Origin: Channallabes apus
Taxonomy: Eukaryota; Chordata; Actinopteri; Siluriformes; Clariidae
DNA: 64,000 nt
Direction of reading: 5' to 3'
NCBI GenBank assembly: GCA_030522415.1
Contig: CM060126.1
Location: 1,776,333-1,840,332, forward strand
Below the pieces are notes generated by a model. The model did no database searches. It worked only from the letters and a program-made list of their open reading frames with translations, and was not told the origin of the DNA. Both the position numbers and the translations under genes were made by a program. Below are positions 1 through 10,440 of this stretch, piece by piece (position 1 is the first letter of the stretch; every line of letters starts with the position of its first letter).

Positions 1-177
1 TTGCTCGACGCCCTCGCTGACTGATCACACGGCTTTGATCTCTTGCTCTCCTCCTCGACCACGGCTCAGCTTCACGTTTTTGCTCGACGCCCTCGCTGAC
101 TGATCACACGGCTCTTATCTCTCGCTCTCTACCTGCAACTGGGCCCACTTTCACAGTCCACGTTCTGCATCACGACA
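1..177 (+). repeat. 5' LTR of the Gypsy element, 3' portion only
   Basis: It is identical to 4861-5037 and ends in CA just before the internal region. It contains one full and one partial copy of the 79-80 bp LTR tandem unit. The Gag-Pol ATG lies only 19 bases beyond its end. Confidence 0.93.
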
Positions 178-196
178 GAATAATCCAGCCAGCACT

Positions 197-3100
197 ATGG
201 ACCCAGCAGGGTTAGACGGAATGCGACGGGCACTGGAGACCCAAGGTGTGCTCCTCGGAAAGAACCAGGAGGAACTCATCGCCACGAGACAAACTCTAGC
301 TGACGTCATCTCCCAAATACAACGGCTCCAGGTACCTACAGCTCAGACCTCACACTCCGGAACACCACGAGAGCCACGCCTACCAGCCCCTCCCACCTAT
401 GGGGGAGAACCAGGAACTTGCAGGTCCTTCCTCTCACAATGCTCACTGATTTTCGAGCTTCAAACCTCCTCCTTCTCATCAGAACGTTCCCGGGTGGCCT
501 ACATCATCACGCTACTAACTGATAGAGCCAGGGAGTGGAGTACAGCCCTCTGGGAGGCTCGCGACCCATGCTGCGAGAACTTCGACAACTTCTCCAAGGA
601 GATGAGGAGGGTCTTTGATCGCTCATTCGCCGGCAGGGAGGCGGGAACAAGGTTATTAAGACTTCATCAGGGATCCCGCTCTGCTTACGACTATGCCATC
701 GAGTTCCGCACCCTAGCCGCTTCTAGTGGATGGAATGACAGAGCCCTAGCGGATGTCTTTCTGGAAGGGCTATCAGAAGCTCTTAAGGATGAGCTCATCT
801 CCCGCGAAACCCCCACGGACCTCCACGAACTCATGGATCTCGCCGGGCGGGTCGACTCACGTCTCCAGTTAAGACGGCACCCCAGAATAGGGCACGCGCC
901 TCCTGCCCTGCAGCAAACCAATCAGGAGGAGCCCATGCAGCTAGGCAGGACCCGCATCTCTGACGAGGAGAGACGCCGACGCCGCCTACAAGGGGCTTGT
1001 TTTTACTGTGGAGCTTCAGGACACAGGCTTAAAGACTGCTCATTAAAAGGGAGGCCCCCCCTAGTCAGACTGGGAACACTAGAAGGCTCCCCTCCTGATA
1101 GATTTCCACAATCACGTCCCCTACTTCCCGTAAACCTAATCATCGGTGGTCAGGCTCACCCAATTCAGGCACTAATTGACTCCGGCTCCGATCGAAATTT
1201 GATCAGCGCGAATACGGTGAGAGCATTAAAGATCCCTGGCTTACCACTAGACACTCCGCTCGCCGTTCAGGCCTTGGATGGGAGCCGGCTTCCACCCATC
1301 ATACTTAGAACCCCACCGTTAACCTTAAGAACGTCAGGGAACCACTCTGAGGAGATCTCCCTCTTCATTATGGAGAAATCACACGCCGCCTTGGTCCTCG
1401 GACTTCCCTGGCTAGCCCTCCATGGACCCCAGATCGATTGGAACAAGCAAGTCATCACGGGTTGGAGTCCCTCATGCTCCACGACATGCCTGCACTCAGC
1501 ACTCCCTCCAACTCCTATCCTGGCCACGCCCCATGAAACCCCGGACATCTCCAGCGTACCCACCGAATACCATGATCTTGGGCAGGTCTTCAATAAGACC
1601 CGAGCCATGTCACTTCCGCCGCACCGACCATACGACTGTCCCATTGATCTTCTCCCGGGCACCTCTCCTCCGAAAGGCAGACTTTACTCTCTGGCACACC
1701 AAGAAAGAGAGGCCATGAATAAGTATATCACAGATTCCCTCGCCGCCGGAATTATTCGTCCATCCTCCTCGCCCGCTGGGGCAGGATTTTTCTTCGTCAA
1801 GAAAAAAGACAAGTCCCTTCGTCCATGCATTGATTACAGAGGGCTTAACGAGATAACCGTCAGGAACCGCTACCCGTTACCTCTCATGGCCACCGCCTTC
1901 GAACTTCTCCAAGGGGCGGACATTTTCACCAAGCTCGACCTACGAAACGCTTATCACCTCGTCCGCATCCGGGAGGGCGACGAGTGGAAAACTGCCTTCA
2001 ACACACCCACTGGGCATTACGAGTATCTGGTGGTTCCGTTCGGACTGACCAACGCCCCTGCCGTATTCCAGGCCCTCATTAATGACGTTCTCCGTGACTT
2101 CTTGAATTCCTTCGTGTTCGTGTATTTGGACGACATTTTGATTTTCTCTCGAGGCCTGGAGGAGCACCGGCACCACGTTCGCCAAGTTCTGCAGAGGCTC
2201 CTAGAGAACAATCTCTTTGTTAAAGCCGAGAAATGTGAGTTCCATACAACTTCCACAACGTTCCTAGGGTTTGTCATCTCTCCCTCCAGACTGGAGATGG
2301 AACCCGCCAAGGTCCAGGCCGTCTCCAACTGGCCCACGCCAGCCTCTCGACGTGACCTCCAACGGTTCCTGGGGTTCGCGAACTTCTATCGCCGCTTCAT
2401 CCGGGGTTACAGTTCTGTCGCCGCCCCCCTCACCTCCCTGACTTCCCCCAAGACACAGTTCTGCTGGAACAACGAGGCAGACAAGGCCTTCACGGACCTC
2501 AAGAAGCGGTTCACCTCAGCCCCCATACTCACCATACCCGATCCATCTCGCCAGTTTGTGGTAGAAGTGGACGCCTCCAACACTGGCGTTGGGGGAATTC
2601 TCTCCCAAAGATCCCCGCGAGACAACAAGCTGCACCCCTGCTCATTCTACTCCCGCCGTCTATCTCCAGCTGAGAGGAATTATGACGTAGGCGACCGAGA
2701 GCTCCTGGCCATCAAGTTAGCACTAGAGGAGTGGAGACATTGGCTGGAGGGGACCGAGCTTCCCTTCATAGTGTGGACCGATCACAGGAACTTAGAGTAC
2801 CTGCGCACCGCCAAAAGACTCAATGCCCGCCAAGCTCGGTGGTCGCTGTTCTTCTCAAGATTCAATTTCACCCTGTCCTACCGCCCAGGTTCTAAGAACA
2901 CTAAGCCTGATGCCCTCTCACGTCAGTTCTCCCTCCCACAAGATCCCACACCATGCCAACCCATTCTACCATCTCGTTGTCTCGTTGCCGCCTTAGAGCT
3001 AGACATCGAGACCAAAGTCAAGCAGGCATTGACTCAGGAGCCCGGCCCAAGCAATGTCCCCCCAGATCGCCTCTTTGTTCCCCCCGGTCTGCGCCCGCAG

Positions 3101-4390
3101 GTCCTGGAGTGGGGTCATGGATCCAAGCTGTCCTGTCACCCAGGCTCTGCCCGAACGCTATTTATCATACAACAGCGTTTCTGGTGGTCCACGATGGGGA
3201 GGGATGTCTCCAGCTTTGTGGCAGCCTGCGACATTTGCACCCGCTGCAAACCCAACAACCGTCCTCCGGCTGGCCTCCTCAGACCCTTACCCATACCTCA
3301 CCGTCCCTGGTCGCATATTTCGCTGGACTTTGTAACAGGGCTACCCTCATCTGACGGAAACACTTGCATCCTGACCATTGTTGACCGCTTCTCCAAGTCC
3401 GTCCACCTAGTCCCGCTCCCCAAGCTCCCGTCCGCCAAAGAGACCGCAGAGCAATTGATATTTCATGTTTTTCGTCTTCACGGCCTCCCCACCGACATAG
3501 TTTCAGACCGTGGCCCTCAATTCACCTCACGCTTCTGGGGGGCCTTTTGTAAACTCATCGGAGCCTCTCCTAGCCTATCTTCTGGTTTTCATCCCCAATC
3601 CAACGGCCAAACAGAACGAAAAAACCAAGCAATGGAAGTCTCCCTCCGGTGTATGACTACTCGTGATGCCACCACCTGGAGTAAGTTTCTCCCGTGGGTC
3701 GAGTACGCTCACAACTCCCTGCCATCTGCCTCAACGGGCCTCTCTCCGTTCCAGTGCTGCCTGGGCTACCAACCACCACTGTTCCCCACTCAAGAGGAGG
3801 AGGTAGAGGTCCCCTCGGCACAACACTTTATCCGCCGCTGCAAAAGTACATGGTTACGAGCCAGACGATCCCTGCTGCAAGCATCCCGCTTATACAAGAG
3901 ACAGGCGGACCGTCATCGCTCCAAGACTCCCAGGTATCACATAGGAGACAGAGTCATGCTCGCCACCAGAGACATCCCCCTAAAGACACTTTCCCGCAAG
4001 CTCTCTCCCCGTTTCATCGGACCCTTCACAATAACCAGGATAATCAACCCGTGCGCTGTCCGTCTCCTACTCCCATCGTCTATGCGACGCATCCACCCCA
4101 CCTTCCATGTGTCCCAGCTACGACGCATTGTAAACTGTTCTCTAAGTCCACCCTCCCACCCTCATCCTCCTCCCCGTATCATCGATGGCAGTGAGGCGTA
4201 CACAGTCAGAAAACTCCTGAAGGCCCGCCGGCGAGGCAGAGGAATCCAGTTTTTGGTGGATTGGGAGGGCTACGGCCCTGAGGAGAGAAGCTGGATCCCA
4301 GCCAGATTCATCCTCGACCGAACCCTGATCACGGACTTCTACAGACGCTGCCCCAACGCACCCCGCGTAACGCCTGGAGGCGTTCGTTAG
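197..4390 (+). CDS. Gag-Pol polyprotein of Ty3/Gypsy chromovirus (1,397 aa)
   Basis: This one frame encodes everything needed for retrotransposition. Gag occupies about residues 1-290 and ends in a CCHC zinc knuckle (C268, C271, H276, C281). An aspartic protease follows with the active-site triad D328-S329-G330. The reverse transcriptase spans about 480-700 with the YLDD motif at 643-646. RNase H follows, with a likely catalytic Asp at 792. Integrase has an HHCC zinc-binding region (H974, C1011, C1014) and a catalytic triad D1044, D1104, E1140; the last two are separated by 35 residues, as in the D,D35E family. The C-terminus (about 1335-1385) is a chromodomain with the aromatic and acidic pattern FLVDWEGYG, which in this family directs integration to chromatin marks. 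Gag and Pol share one frame, so no programmed frameshift is needed. ATG 197 is the first in frame after the LTR. All recognised catalytic residues are present, so the protein is probably functional if transcribed. Confidence 0.95.
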   Translation: MDPAGLDGMRRALETQGVLLGKNQEELIATRQTLADVISQIQRLQVPTAQTSHSGTPREPRLPAPPTYGGEPGTCRSFLSQCSLIFELQTSSFSSERSRVAYIITLLTDRAREWSTALWEARDPCCENFDNFSKEMRRVFDRSFAGREAGTRLLRLHQGSRSAYDYAIEFRTLAASSGWNDRALADVFLEGLSEALKDELISRETPTDLHELMDLAGRVDSRLQLRRHPRIGHAPPALQQTNQEEPMQLGRTRISDEERRRRRLQGACFYCGASGHRLKDCSLKGRPPLVRLGTLEGSPPDRFPQSRPLLPVNLIIGGQAHPIQALIDSGSDRNLISANTVRALKIPGLPLDTPLAVQALDGSRLPPIILRTPPLTLRTSGNHSEEISLFIMEKSHAALVLGLPWLALHGPQIDWNKQVITGWSPSCSTTCLHSALPPTPILATPHETPDISSVPTEYHDLGQVFNKTRAMSLPPHRPYDCPIDLLPGTSPPKGRLYSLAHQEREAMNKYITDSLAAGIIRPSSSPAGAGFFFVKKKDKSLRPCIDYRGLNEITVRNRYPLPLMATAFELLQGADIFTKLDLRNAYHLVRIREGDEWKTAFNTPTGHYEYLVVPFGLTNAPAVFQALINDVLRDFLNSFVFVYLDDILIFSRGLEEHRHHVRQVLQRLLENNLFVKAEKCEFHTTSTTFLGFVISPSRLEMEPAKVQAVSNWPTPASRRDLQRFLGFANFYRRFIRGYSSVAAPLTSLTSPKTQFCWNNEADKAFTDLKKRFTSAPILTIPDPSRQFVVEVDASNTGVGGILSQRSPRDNKLHPCSFYSRRLSPAERNYDVGDRELLAIKLALEEWRHWLEGTELPFIVWTDHRNLEYLRTAKRLNARQARWSLFFSRFNFTLSYRPGSKNTKPDALSRQFSLPQDPTPCQPILPSRCLVAALELDIETKVKQALTQEPGPSNVPPDRLFVPPGLRPQVLEWGHGSKLSCHPGSARTLFIIQQRFWWSTMGRDVSSFVAACDICTRCKPNNRPPAGLLRPLPIPHRPWSHISLDFVTGLPSSDGNTCILTIVDRFSKSVHLVPLPKLPSAKETAEQLIFHVFRLHGLPTDIVSDRGPQFTSRFWGAFCKLIGASPSLSSGFHPQSNGQTERKNQAMEVSLRCMTTRDATTWSKFLPWVEYAHNSLPSASTGLSPFQCCLGYQPPLFPTQEEEVEVPSAQHFIRRCKSTWLRARRSLLQASRLYKRQADRHRSKTPRYHIGDRVMLATRDIPLKTLSRKLSPRFIGPFTITRIINPCAVRLLLPSSMRRIHPTFHVSQLRRIVNCSLSPPSHPHPPPRIIDGSEAYTVRKLLKARRRGRGIQFLVDWEGYGPEERSWIPARFILDRTLITDFYRRCPNAPRVTPGGVR

Positions 4391-4398
4391 AGGAGGGG
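4389..4398 (+). other. polypurine tract of the Gypsy element
   Basis: The purine run AGAGGAGGGG overlaps the stop codon of Gag-Pol and lies three bases before the TGTCACG start of the right LTR. This is the expected place for plus-strand DNA priming. Confidence 0.8.
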
Positions 4399-4566
4399 TA
4401 CTGTCACGCTCTCAGTGCCTTCGCGCTGATCAGAAACCTTTTGACATTTCCTTTCCCACGCTGTCAGACTCTCATCACATGATCATGCTTTCCCACGCTG
4501 TCATCGCTCCTCCCGGACCGCCCCGCCGGCACACCGGTTTCTCATCTGGCGCTGATTTCACCCAGC

Positions 4567-4573
4567 TTATAAG
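4567..4573 (+). promoter_or_regulatory. TATA-like box of the LTR promoter
   Basis: TTATAAG lies 166 bases into the LTR in a GC-rich setting and is followed by the GC-rich stretch GCGCAGCGCGCTGCC. The position suits an LTR promoter, but the transcription start cannot be seen. Confidence 0.5.
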
Positions 4574-4754
4574 GAAGCGCAGCGCGCTGCCTCGCGCTGG
4601 ATTATTGTGTGTTTTTTTGGCCATAGTTTTCTCGCGTTTCTGTTCATGACTTTTCACGTTGCCGACTTCGCTTGCTTCTCGTTTTCCCCCTCGCCTCCCG
4701 ATTTGGATTATTGCCACGCTTGGATTTAACGGCTTTGAACTTTCGCTTTCGTTT

Positions 4755-4990
4755 CTCGACCACGGCTCAGCTTCACGTTTTTTGCTCGACGCCCTCGCTG
4801 ACTGATCACACGGCTTTGATCTCTTGCTCTCCTCCTCGACCACGGCTCAGCTTCACGTTTTTGCTCGACGCCCTCGCTGACTGATCACACGGCTTTGATC
4901 TCTTGCTCTCCTCCTCGACCACGGCTCAGCTTCACGTTTTTGCTCGACGCCCTCGCTGACTGATCACACGGCTCTTATCTCTCGCTCTCT
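4755..4990 (+). repeat. 79-80 bp tandem repeat inside the LTR, three copies
   Basis: Units begin CTCGACCACGGCTCAG at 4755, 4835 and 4914. The first two are nearly identical and differ by one T in a T-run. The third diverges at its end, where CTTTGATCTCTTG becomes CTCTTATCTCTCG. The left LTR fragment shows the same third-unit variant, so the expansion predates this insertion. Confidence 0.9.
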
Positions 4991-5037
4991 ACCTGCAACT
5001 GGGCCCACTTTCACAGTCCACGTTCTGCATCACGACA

Positions 5038-5240
5038 GTAGGACTAAAAGCATCCTTGTAGAAAACAAGCAAAAACATGGAAACATCAATAAACATTATT
5101 TATTCATTAATTATAAAATTACCTAGTCTAAAACATTTAGTGCATCTCAGCCAGTAGGGATGGGACGATATGCTTCTGTCTCAATACACGATACAAACAC
5201 AATATATTTTAATATTATATATATTATATATATATATATA
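5038..5240. other. AT-rich spacer between Gypsy and Tc1 elements
   Basis: This is genomic DNA flanking the Gypsy right LTR, ending in a short TA-rich tract (5217-5240). The Tc1 element inserted into that tract. I see no gene. Confidence 0.6.
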
Positions 5241-5456
5241 CAGTGGTGTGAAAAACTATTTGCCCCCTTCCCTGATTTCTTATTCTTTTGCATGTTTGTC
5301 ACACTTAAATGCTTCTGCTCATCAAAAACCGTTAACTATTAGTCAAAGATAACATAATTGAATACAAAATGCAGTTTTTAAATGAAGGTTTACGTTATTA
5401 AGGGAGAAAAAAACTCCAAATCTACATGGCCCTGTGTGAAAAAGTGATTGCCCCCC
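5241..5456 (+). repeat. left terminal inverted repeat with inner direct repeat
   Basis: It pairs with 6648-6860 over most of its length with scattered mismatches and small gaps. The outer motif (GTGTGAAAAACTATTTGCCC) recurs as the inner GTGTGAAAAAGTGATTGCCC near 5434. Confidence 0.88.
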
Positions 5457-5619
5457 TTGTTAAAAAATAACTTAACTGTGGTTTATCACACCTGAGTTCA
5501 ATTTCTGTAGTCACCCCCAGGCCTGATTACTGCCACACCTGTTTCAATCAAGAAATCACTTAAATAGGAGCTACCTGACACAGAGAAGTAGACCAAAAGC
5601 ACCTCAAAAGCTAGACATC

Positions 5620-6643
5620 ATGCCAAGATCCAAAGAAATTCAGGAACAAATGAGAACAAAAGTAATTGAGATCTATCAGTCTGGTAAAGGTTATAAAGCC
5701 ATTTCTAAAGCTTTGGGACTCCAGCGAACCACAGTGAGAGCCATTATCCACAAATGGCAAAAACATGGAACAGTGGTGAACCTTCCCAGGAGTGGCCGGC
5801 CGACCAAAATTACCCCAAGAGCGCAGAGACGACTCATCCGAGAGGCCACAAAAGACCCCAGGACAACATCTAAAGAACTGCAGGCCTCACTTGCCTCAAT
5901 TAAGGTCAGTGTTCACGACTCCACCATAAGAAAGAGACGGGGCAAAAACGGCCTGCATGGCAGATTTCCAAGGCGCAAACCACTTTTAAGCAAAAAGAAC
6001 ATTAAAGCTCGTCTCAATTCTGCTAAAAAAACATCTCAATGATTGCCAAGACTTTTGGGAAAATACCTTGTGGACCAACGAGACAAAAGTTGAACTTTTT
6101 GGAAGGTGCGTGTCCCGTTACATCTGGCGTAAAAGTAACACAGCATTTCAGAAAAAGAACATCATACCAACAGTAAAATATGGTGGTGGTAGTGTGATGG
6201 TCTGGGGTTGTTTTGCTGCTTCAGGACCTGGAAGGCTTGCTGTGATAGATGGAACCATGAATTCTACTGTCTACCAAAAAATCCTGAAGGAGAATCTCCG
6301 GCCATCTGTTCGTCAACTCAAGCTGAAGCGATCTTGGGTGCTGCCGCAGGACAATGACCCAAAACACACCAGCAAATCCACCTCTGAATGGCTGAAGAAA
6401 AACAAAATGAAGACTTTGGAGTGGCCTAGTCAAAGTCCAGACCTGAATCCTATTGAGATGTTGTGGCATGAACTTAAAAAGGCGGTTCATGCTAAAAAAC
6501 CCTCAAATAAAGCTGAATTACAACAATTCTGCAAAGATGAGTGGGCCAAAATTCCTCCAGAGCGCTGTAAAAGACTCGTTGCAAGTTATTGCAAACGCTT
6601 GATTGCAGTTATTGCTGCTAAGGGTGGCCCAACCAGTTATTAG
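5620..6643 (+). pseudogene. Tc1-like transposase, frameshifted and active-site mutant
   Basis: The first part (5620-6042, 140 aa) is the paired-like DNA-binding region with two helix-turn-helix segments and the basic GRP-like hook GRPTK. The second part (6068-6643) is the DDE catalytic domain, with QDNDPKH giving the second Asp and DLNPIEMLW giving the Glu. The two lie in different frames because of a run of seven A near 6025; the second copy of this family has six A at that place. The first catalytic Asp, in the motif W-S/T-D-E of Tc1 enzymes, is Asn here (codon 6077-6079). Frameshift plus D-to-N make this copy inactive. The right end of the gene, ending GGPTSY, is intact. Confidence 0.92.
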
Positions 6644-6647
6644 GTTC

Positions 6648-6860
6648 AGGGGGCAATTACTTTTTCACACAGGGCCATGTAGGTTTGGATTTTTTTTCTC
6701 CCTAAATAATAAAACCCCTCATTTAAAAACTGCATTTTGTGTTTACTTGTGTTATTTTTGACTAATAGTTAAATGTGTTTGATGATCAGAAACATTTTGT
6801 GTGACAAACATGCAAAAGAATAAGAAATCAGGAGGGGGCAAATAGTTTTTCACACCACTG
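6648..6860 (-). repeat. right terminal inverted repeat
   Basis: It is the inverse complement of the left end. Its inner direct-repeat copy is at about 6649-6675 and begins right after the transposase stop codon. Confidence 0.88.
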
Positions 6861-6874
6861 TATATATTATCGAT

Positions 6875-6925
6875 GCTAATGCTAATGGTGCTAATGCTAA
6901 CGGAGCTAATGCTAACGGCGCTAAC
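6875..6925 (+). repeat. 15-bp minisatellite, about 3.4 units
   Basis: GCTAATGCTAACGGA-type units start at 6875, 6890, 6905 and 6920, between the Tc1 element and the LINE. They differ at single bases. Such GCTAA-rich minisatellites are frequent in fish non-coding DNA. Confidence 0.85.
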
Positions 6926-8445
6926 AGCTGCAGACCTCAGTAGTGATGAAGTGCTTTGAACGCCTGGTCAGAGACTTCATCATCTCTTCACTACCGGACA
7001 CACTCGACCCACTACAGTTCGCTTATCGTCCGAACCGTTCCACAGACGATGCAATCTCTCATCTCCTCCACACATCACTCACTCACCTGGACACTAGGAA
7101 AGGGAATTATGTTAAAATGCTCTTCATCGACTACAGCTCTGCTTTTAATACCATAATTCCCTCCACACTCACCACCAAGCTGGAGCACCTGGGACTGAGC
7201 TCATCTATATGTCAGTGGATCTCCAACTTCCTAACTGGCAGACCACAGGCAGTAAGGATGAGCGGTCATGTCTCACCCTCCCTCACACTCAGCACTGGAG
7301 CCCCCAGGGTTGTGTTCTGAGCCCCCTGCTGTACTCTTTATACACCTACGACTGCGTGGCCACTACCAGCTCCACCGCCGTCATCAAGTTTGCTGACGAC
7401 ACTGTCGTGGTGGGCCTGATCACGAACAACGATGAGTCGGCCTACCTAGAGGAGACTGGAAGAACTGGTGAACTGGAGAACTGGTGCCAGAGGAACAATC
7501 TCCTCCTGAACGTCAGTAAGACAAAGGAGCTGATAGTAGACTTTAGTACAAAGCAGGAGAGGAACTACCAGACCCCCGTCATCAACAGGAGCCCAGTGGA
7601 GAGAGTGGACAGCTTCAGATACCTCGGTGTTCACATCACGCAGGACCTGTCATGGTCCTGTCACATCAACACCGTGGTGAAAAAGGCCCGGCAGCGTCTG
7701 TACCACCTCAGACGCTTGAGAGACTTCAGACTGCCCTCTAAGGTGCTCAGGAATTTCTACTCCTGCACCATAGAGAGCATCCTGATGGGAAACATCACGA
7801 CCTGGTTTGGAAACAGCACCATGCAGGACAGACGAGCTCTACAGAGGGTGGCGCGATCAGCTGAGCGCATCATCCGCACCGAGCTCCCTGAACTGCACTC
7901 GATCTACACCAAGCGGTGCTGGACTAAGGCCAGGAAGATCGTGAAGGACCTCAGCCATCCCAACAATGGACTGTTCTCTCTGTTGCGGTCAGGAAAGCGC
8001 TTCCACTCCCTGAAGGCCAACACAGAGAGAATGAGGAGGAGCTTCTTCCCGCAGGCAATAAGGTCTCTCTCTCAACCATACCACATTCACACCACAAACA
8101 CAGAACTAATACAACCTGTTAACGTCAATGGACACTATGGACACTTTCATGCACATCTACACTTACATCGGAACTCATGTTTATGTATAGACAAAAAAAA
8201 TCTCTATTGTACAGTATATTTCTATTTTTATTTCTATTTTATGTACAGTATACTTTTATTTTTATTTCTATTTTTTATTCTAGTTAAGTTAAAATTTTCC
8301 TATCATATTTCTTTATTCATATTTATTTCTTACTATAAGATTTAATTCTCTTTTTAAGGTCACTGGCGGTCGTGTAAGCATTTCACTGCATATCGTACTG
8401 TGTATGACTGTGTATGTGACGAATAAAATTTGAATTTGAATTTAA
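6926..8445 (+). mobile_element. 5'-truncated LINE, L2/CR1 group (Maui- or Rex1-like)
   Basis: The reverse-transcriptase half of ORF2 begins abruptly at about 6930 with no endonuclease domain or ORF1 upstream. This is the usual result of incomplete reverse transcription. The 3' UTR contains two copies of a TATTTCTATTTTATGTACAG-type segment, and the element ends in GAATAAAATTTGAATTTGAA, a short repeat tail rather than poly(A), which is typical of L2-like elements. Exact clade assignment needs a protein comparison. Confidence 0.85.
6943..8345 (+). pseudogene. LINE reverse transcriptase fragment, one frameshift
   Basis: The first frame (6943-7320) carries [13 protein letters not shown] and the catalytic block [13 protein letters not shown]. 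The second (from about 7300 to 8160) carries the conserved [12 protein letters not shown] and the active-site FADDTVV (codons near 7389-7409), then the C-terminal ARKIVKDLSHP and FFPQAI motifs. The frame changes near 7303, where one base appears to be missing inside a C-rich stretch (GGAGCCCCCAGGG). About 60 codons after FFPQAI are read-through into the 3' UTR and are not part of the protein. The thumb and C-terminal region look conserved, so the truncation is probably not very old. Confidence 0.88.
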
Positions 8446-9769
8446 AGGTGCAGAATAAAAGTATGAAGCTCCTTGTACTTTATACCCTTTTCCCTTTTCT
8501 TTTAGTGGTAATAAAAACAATATATGCAGCAAAATCAAGATGCAAATAACATTTTGCAAAACCAATATAATTATATTAACACTTCAATACTTCTGCTACA
8601 GTTCTGTCCTTTGGCTCTGTTCTGTTTAGGAAACTTGATTCACTTGCTGTAGTGAATGAATTCAGAGTCGAATCACTTCCTCTTGAGAAATTGACTCGCG
8701 AGCTGCCTCGCTCTGTTCTCATGTGATCGCAGTCGTCGTGCTCCGTCACTCACCTCTACAGTTACAGTGTTTTTGTTCATCGGAATCTTCTTTTCCTTTT
8801 TCTCTTTCTATAAACTTGAATATCTGAACTTTTGTCACCTTGTAAGTCCTTAAACAAAGACTTGAGAGGGAGAAGGAGAGAGCTGGATCAGAGCACAAGC
8901 AGTGCATTTAGATTATTCTTTAAATAATTTACTGTCTGAGACTGTAGACTTTTCATCTCTTCCTACTCCAGGAACTGCACATGAGCTCTCCAGCAGTGAG
9001 CACAGCAATATAACGTTTGTGTGAATGCAGATGTCTGGACGCAACTTTATACACACATTGTAGAGAACTAGAAGTTCAAGACCAGAGTAAAAAAAACAAA
9101 ATTATTAAGAAAAGGTAAAGAATAGGGACAGAAATCACCACGGACCAGCTGGTACGACATTGTCACGATACCAAGGTGCCGATTCAATCTGTATTGCGAT
9201 TCTGTTCATATGATTTATCATTAATCATGAAATTATCCAAAATACTTATATAAAATTTTTGGTCACAATTCTAAACAAACTTGGCAAATAATTTGCTTCC
9301 AATTCACTCCTAATAATTAATGTGATGTAATAAGTAAGGTGAAAGTTAAAAACTACACTTCAAGTAAAAGTTTCATATAAAAGAAATCACGTCAAAATAA
9401 AAATATGTGCAAACATTTTACCATATCAACTACAAAATAAATAAATAAAAGAATTGTGATACGTAACGGAAAGTATTTTTCTCTCTGTCTTTAGTAAAGA
9501 ATATGGCACGACTACAATTCTATTTAAAAAAAAACTAATCAAATTTGAAAAAGGGAGCTTGTCAAAGGGAGAGAAAGAGTCCAAGGATCACTTCCAACAT
9601 GAGGCTTCCACCACCATGCTTCACAGATTGCATCTGAACTAATTCTGAATATCCTTGCCAATACATACACAATCACAACTTTACAATTTTTTAAAGAAAT
9701 AATTTCTGAAAATATATTTATTTTTCGGGCATAATATCATAAAAAAGAATAAATAAATTAATTGTTAAA

Positions 9770-9772
<3 letters not shown>

Positions 9773-9805
<33 letters not shown>
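9773..9805. repeat. (ATT)n microsatellite
   Basis: Eleven or so consecutive ATT units sit in very AT-rich DNA. Confidence 0.95.
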
Positions 9806-9806
<1 letters not shown>

Positions 9807-10019
9807 ATACATTATAATTTTTTTTTACTTTTTTTGATATCTTTGAGATCTATTTCAGCAAAGGACTAATTCCCTTTAGCAATTAACATTCTATAAGGAT
9901 ATTGTTTGCACATCACCACGTGACTATTAAAATCAACATTAAAGGATTCTTGATTTTCACAAGTTTACATTTAACTAATATGTTACATTTAACATTTAAC
10001 TTTCATTGAGGCATTTTAA

Positions 10020-10440
10020 AGCCGGAAATACAGATTTACTCCTCAAACCTTAACGATGCTTCATCAACGCAGATAAAAAAGTTAGAGCAGTTATGTTCAA
10101 ACAGAACCCTCTTGGCCTCGGCTCAAGGTAACGAACAATGTTTAATAAACAGGCAAAAGATCAGCTCTGTTGAAATGGACACGGGTGTCGATGTTGCTGC
10201 TGCTGTTTACTTCACTGCCAGCAAACACAAGTCTCATTAGCGACGAATTCCCGAGTCTAATCATACGCCTCTGTCGTTTCAAACACACGCCGGAGCTGCT
10301 TTAATCTAATTACAGCTTTGTGCTTTGATATGGAAACGTTTGCGACGTTCGTCCCGTGTTTGTATGAATGTGTTTGGTTTATTCGCCAGGTGCTGGATGT
10401 GCTTTTGTCGGATTTGTCAAGTTTCCAAAACAATTACACT
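10020..10440. promoter_or_regulatory. candidate conserved non-coding element
   Basis: This is a GC-richer, low-repeat island in AT-rich surroundings with several homeodomain-type sites, for example GTCTAATCATACGCC near 10256 and TTTAATCTAATTACAGC near 10300. There is no open frame of note. The call rests only on composition and motif look; no alignment was possible. Confidence 0.3.

Larger units (their letters stand above)
1..5037 (+). mobile_element. Ty3/Gypsy chromovirus LTR retrotransposon, left end cut by window edge
   Basis: The element consists of the last 177 bases of a left LTR, a single long Gag-Pol frame, a polypurine tract and a full right LTR. The visible left LTR (1-177) matches 4861-5037 with no difference that I can find, and the frame has no stop or frameshift, so the insertion is young. 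The domain order protease, reverse transcriptase, RNase H, integrase, chromodomain places it in the chromodomain-bearing branch of Ty3/Gypsy. No envelope-like frame follows pol. The target-site duplication cannot be checked because the left junction lies outside the window. No standard tRNA primer site is obvious just after 177. Confidence 0.95.
4402..5037 (+). repeat. 3' LTR of the Gypsy element (636 bp)
   Basis: It starts TGTCACGCTC just after the polypurine tract and ends CACGACA, giving the usual TG...CA ends. The end is set by comparison with the left LTR, which stops matching one base later. The LTR holds a TATA-like box near 4567 and a three-copy tandem repeat in its second half. I see no AATAAA in it. 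Confidence 0.93.
5241..6860 (+). mobile_element. full-length Tc1-like DNA transposon (1,620 bp), copy 1
   Basis: The ends are CAGTGGTGTGAAAAACTATT and its inverse complement, flanked by TA at 5239-5240 and 6861-6862, the target duplication of the Tc1/mariner superfamily. The inverted repeats are about 210 bp and each carries an inner, diverged copy of the outer end (about 5430-5456 and 6649-6675). This is the IR/DR arrangement, in which transposase binds both sites. The transposase gene inside is broken, so this copy could move only with enzyme supplied from elsewhere. Confidence 0.95.

Noticed and set aside
1267..1662. Minus-strand frame of 131 codons inside Gag-Pol
   Set aside because: It is a shadow of the protease-to-RT part of Gag-Pol, which has clear motifs on the plus strand.
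4402..5037. Independent short gene on the minus strand (4475-4843)
   Set aside because: It lies wholly in the LTR and its repeats; no known domain.
7209..7300. Independent start of a 378-codon gene
   Set aside because: The beginning of this frame overlaps the true LINE frame (6943-7320); only the part after about 7303 is the LINE protein.
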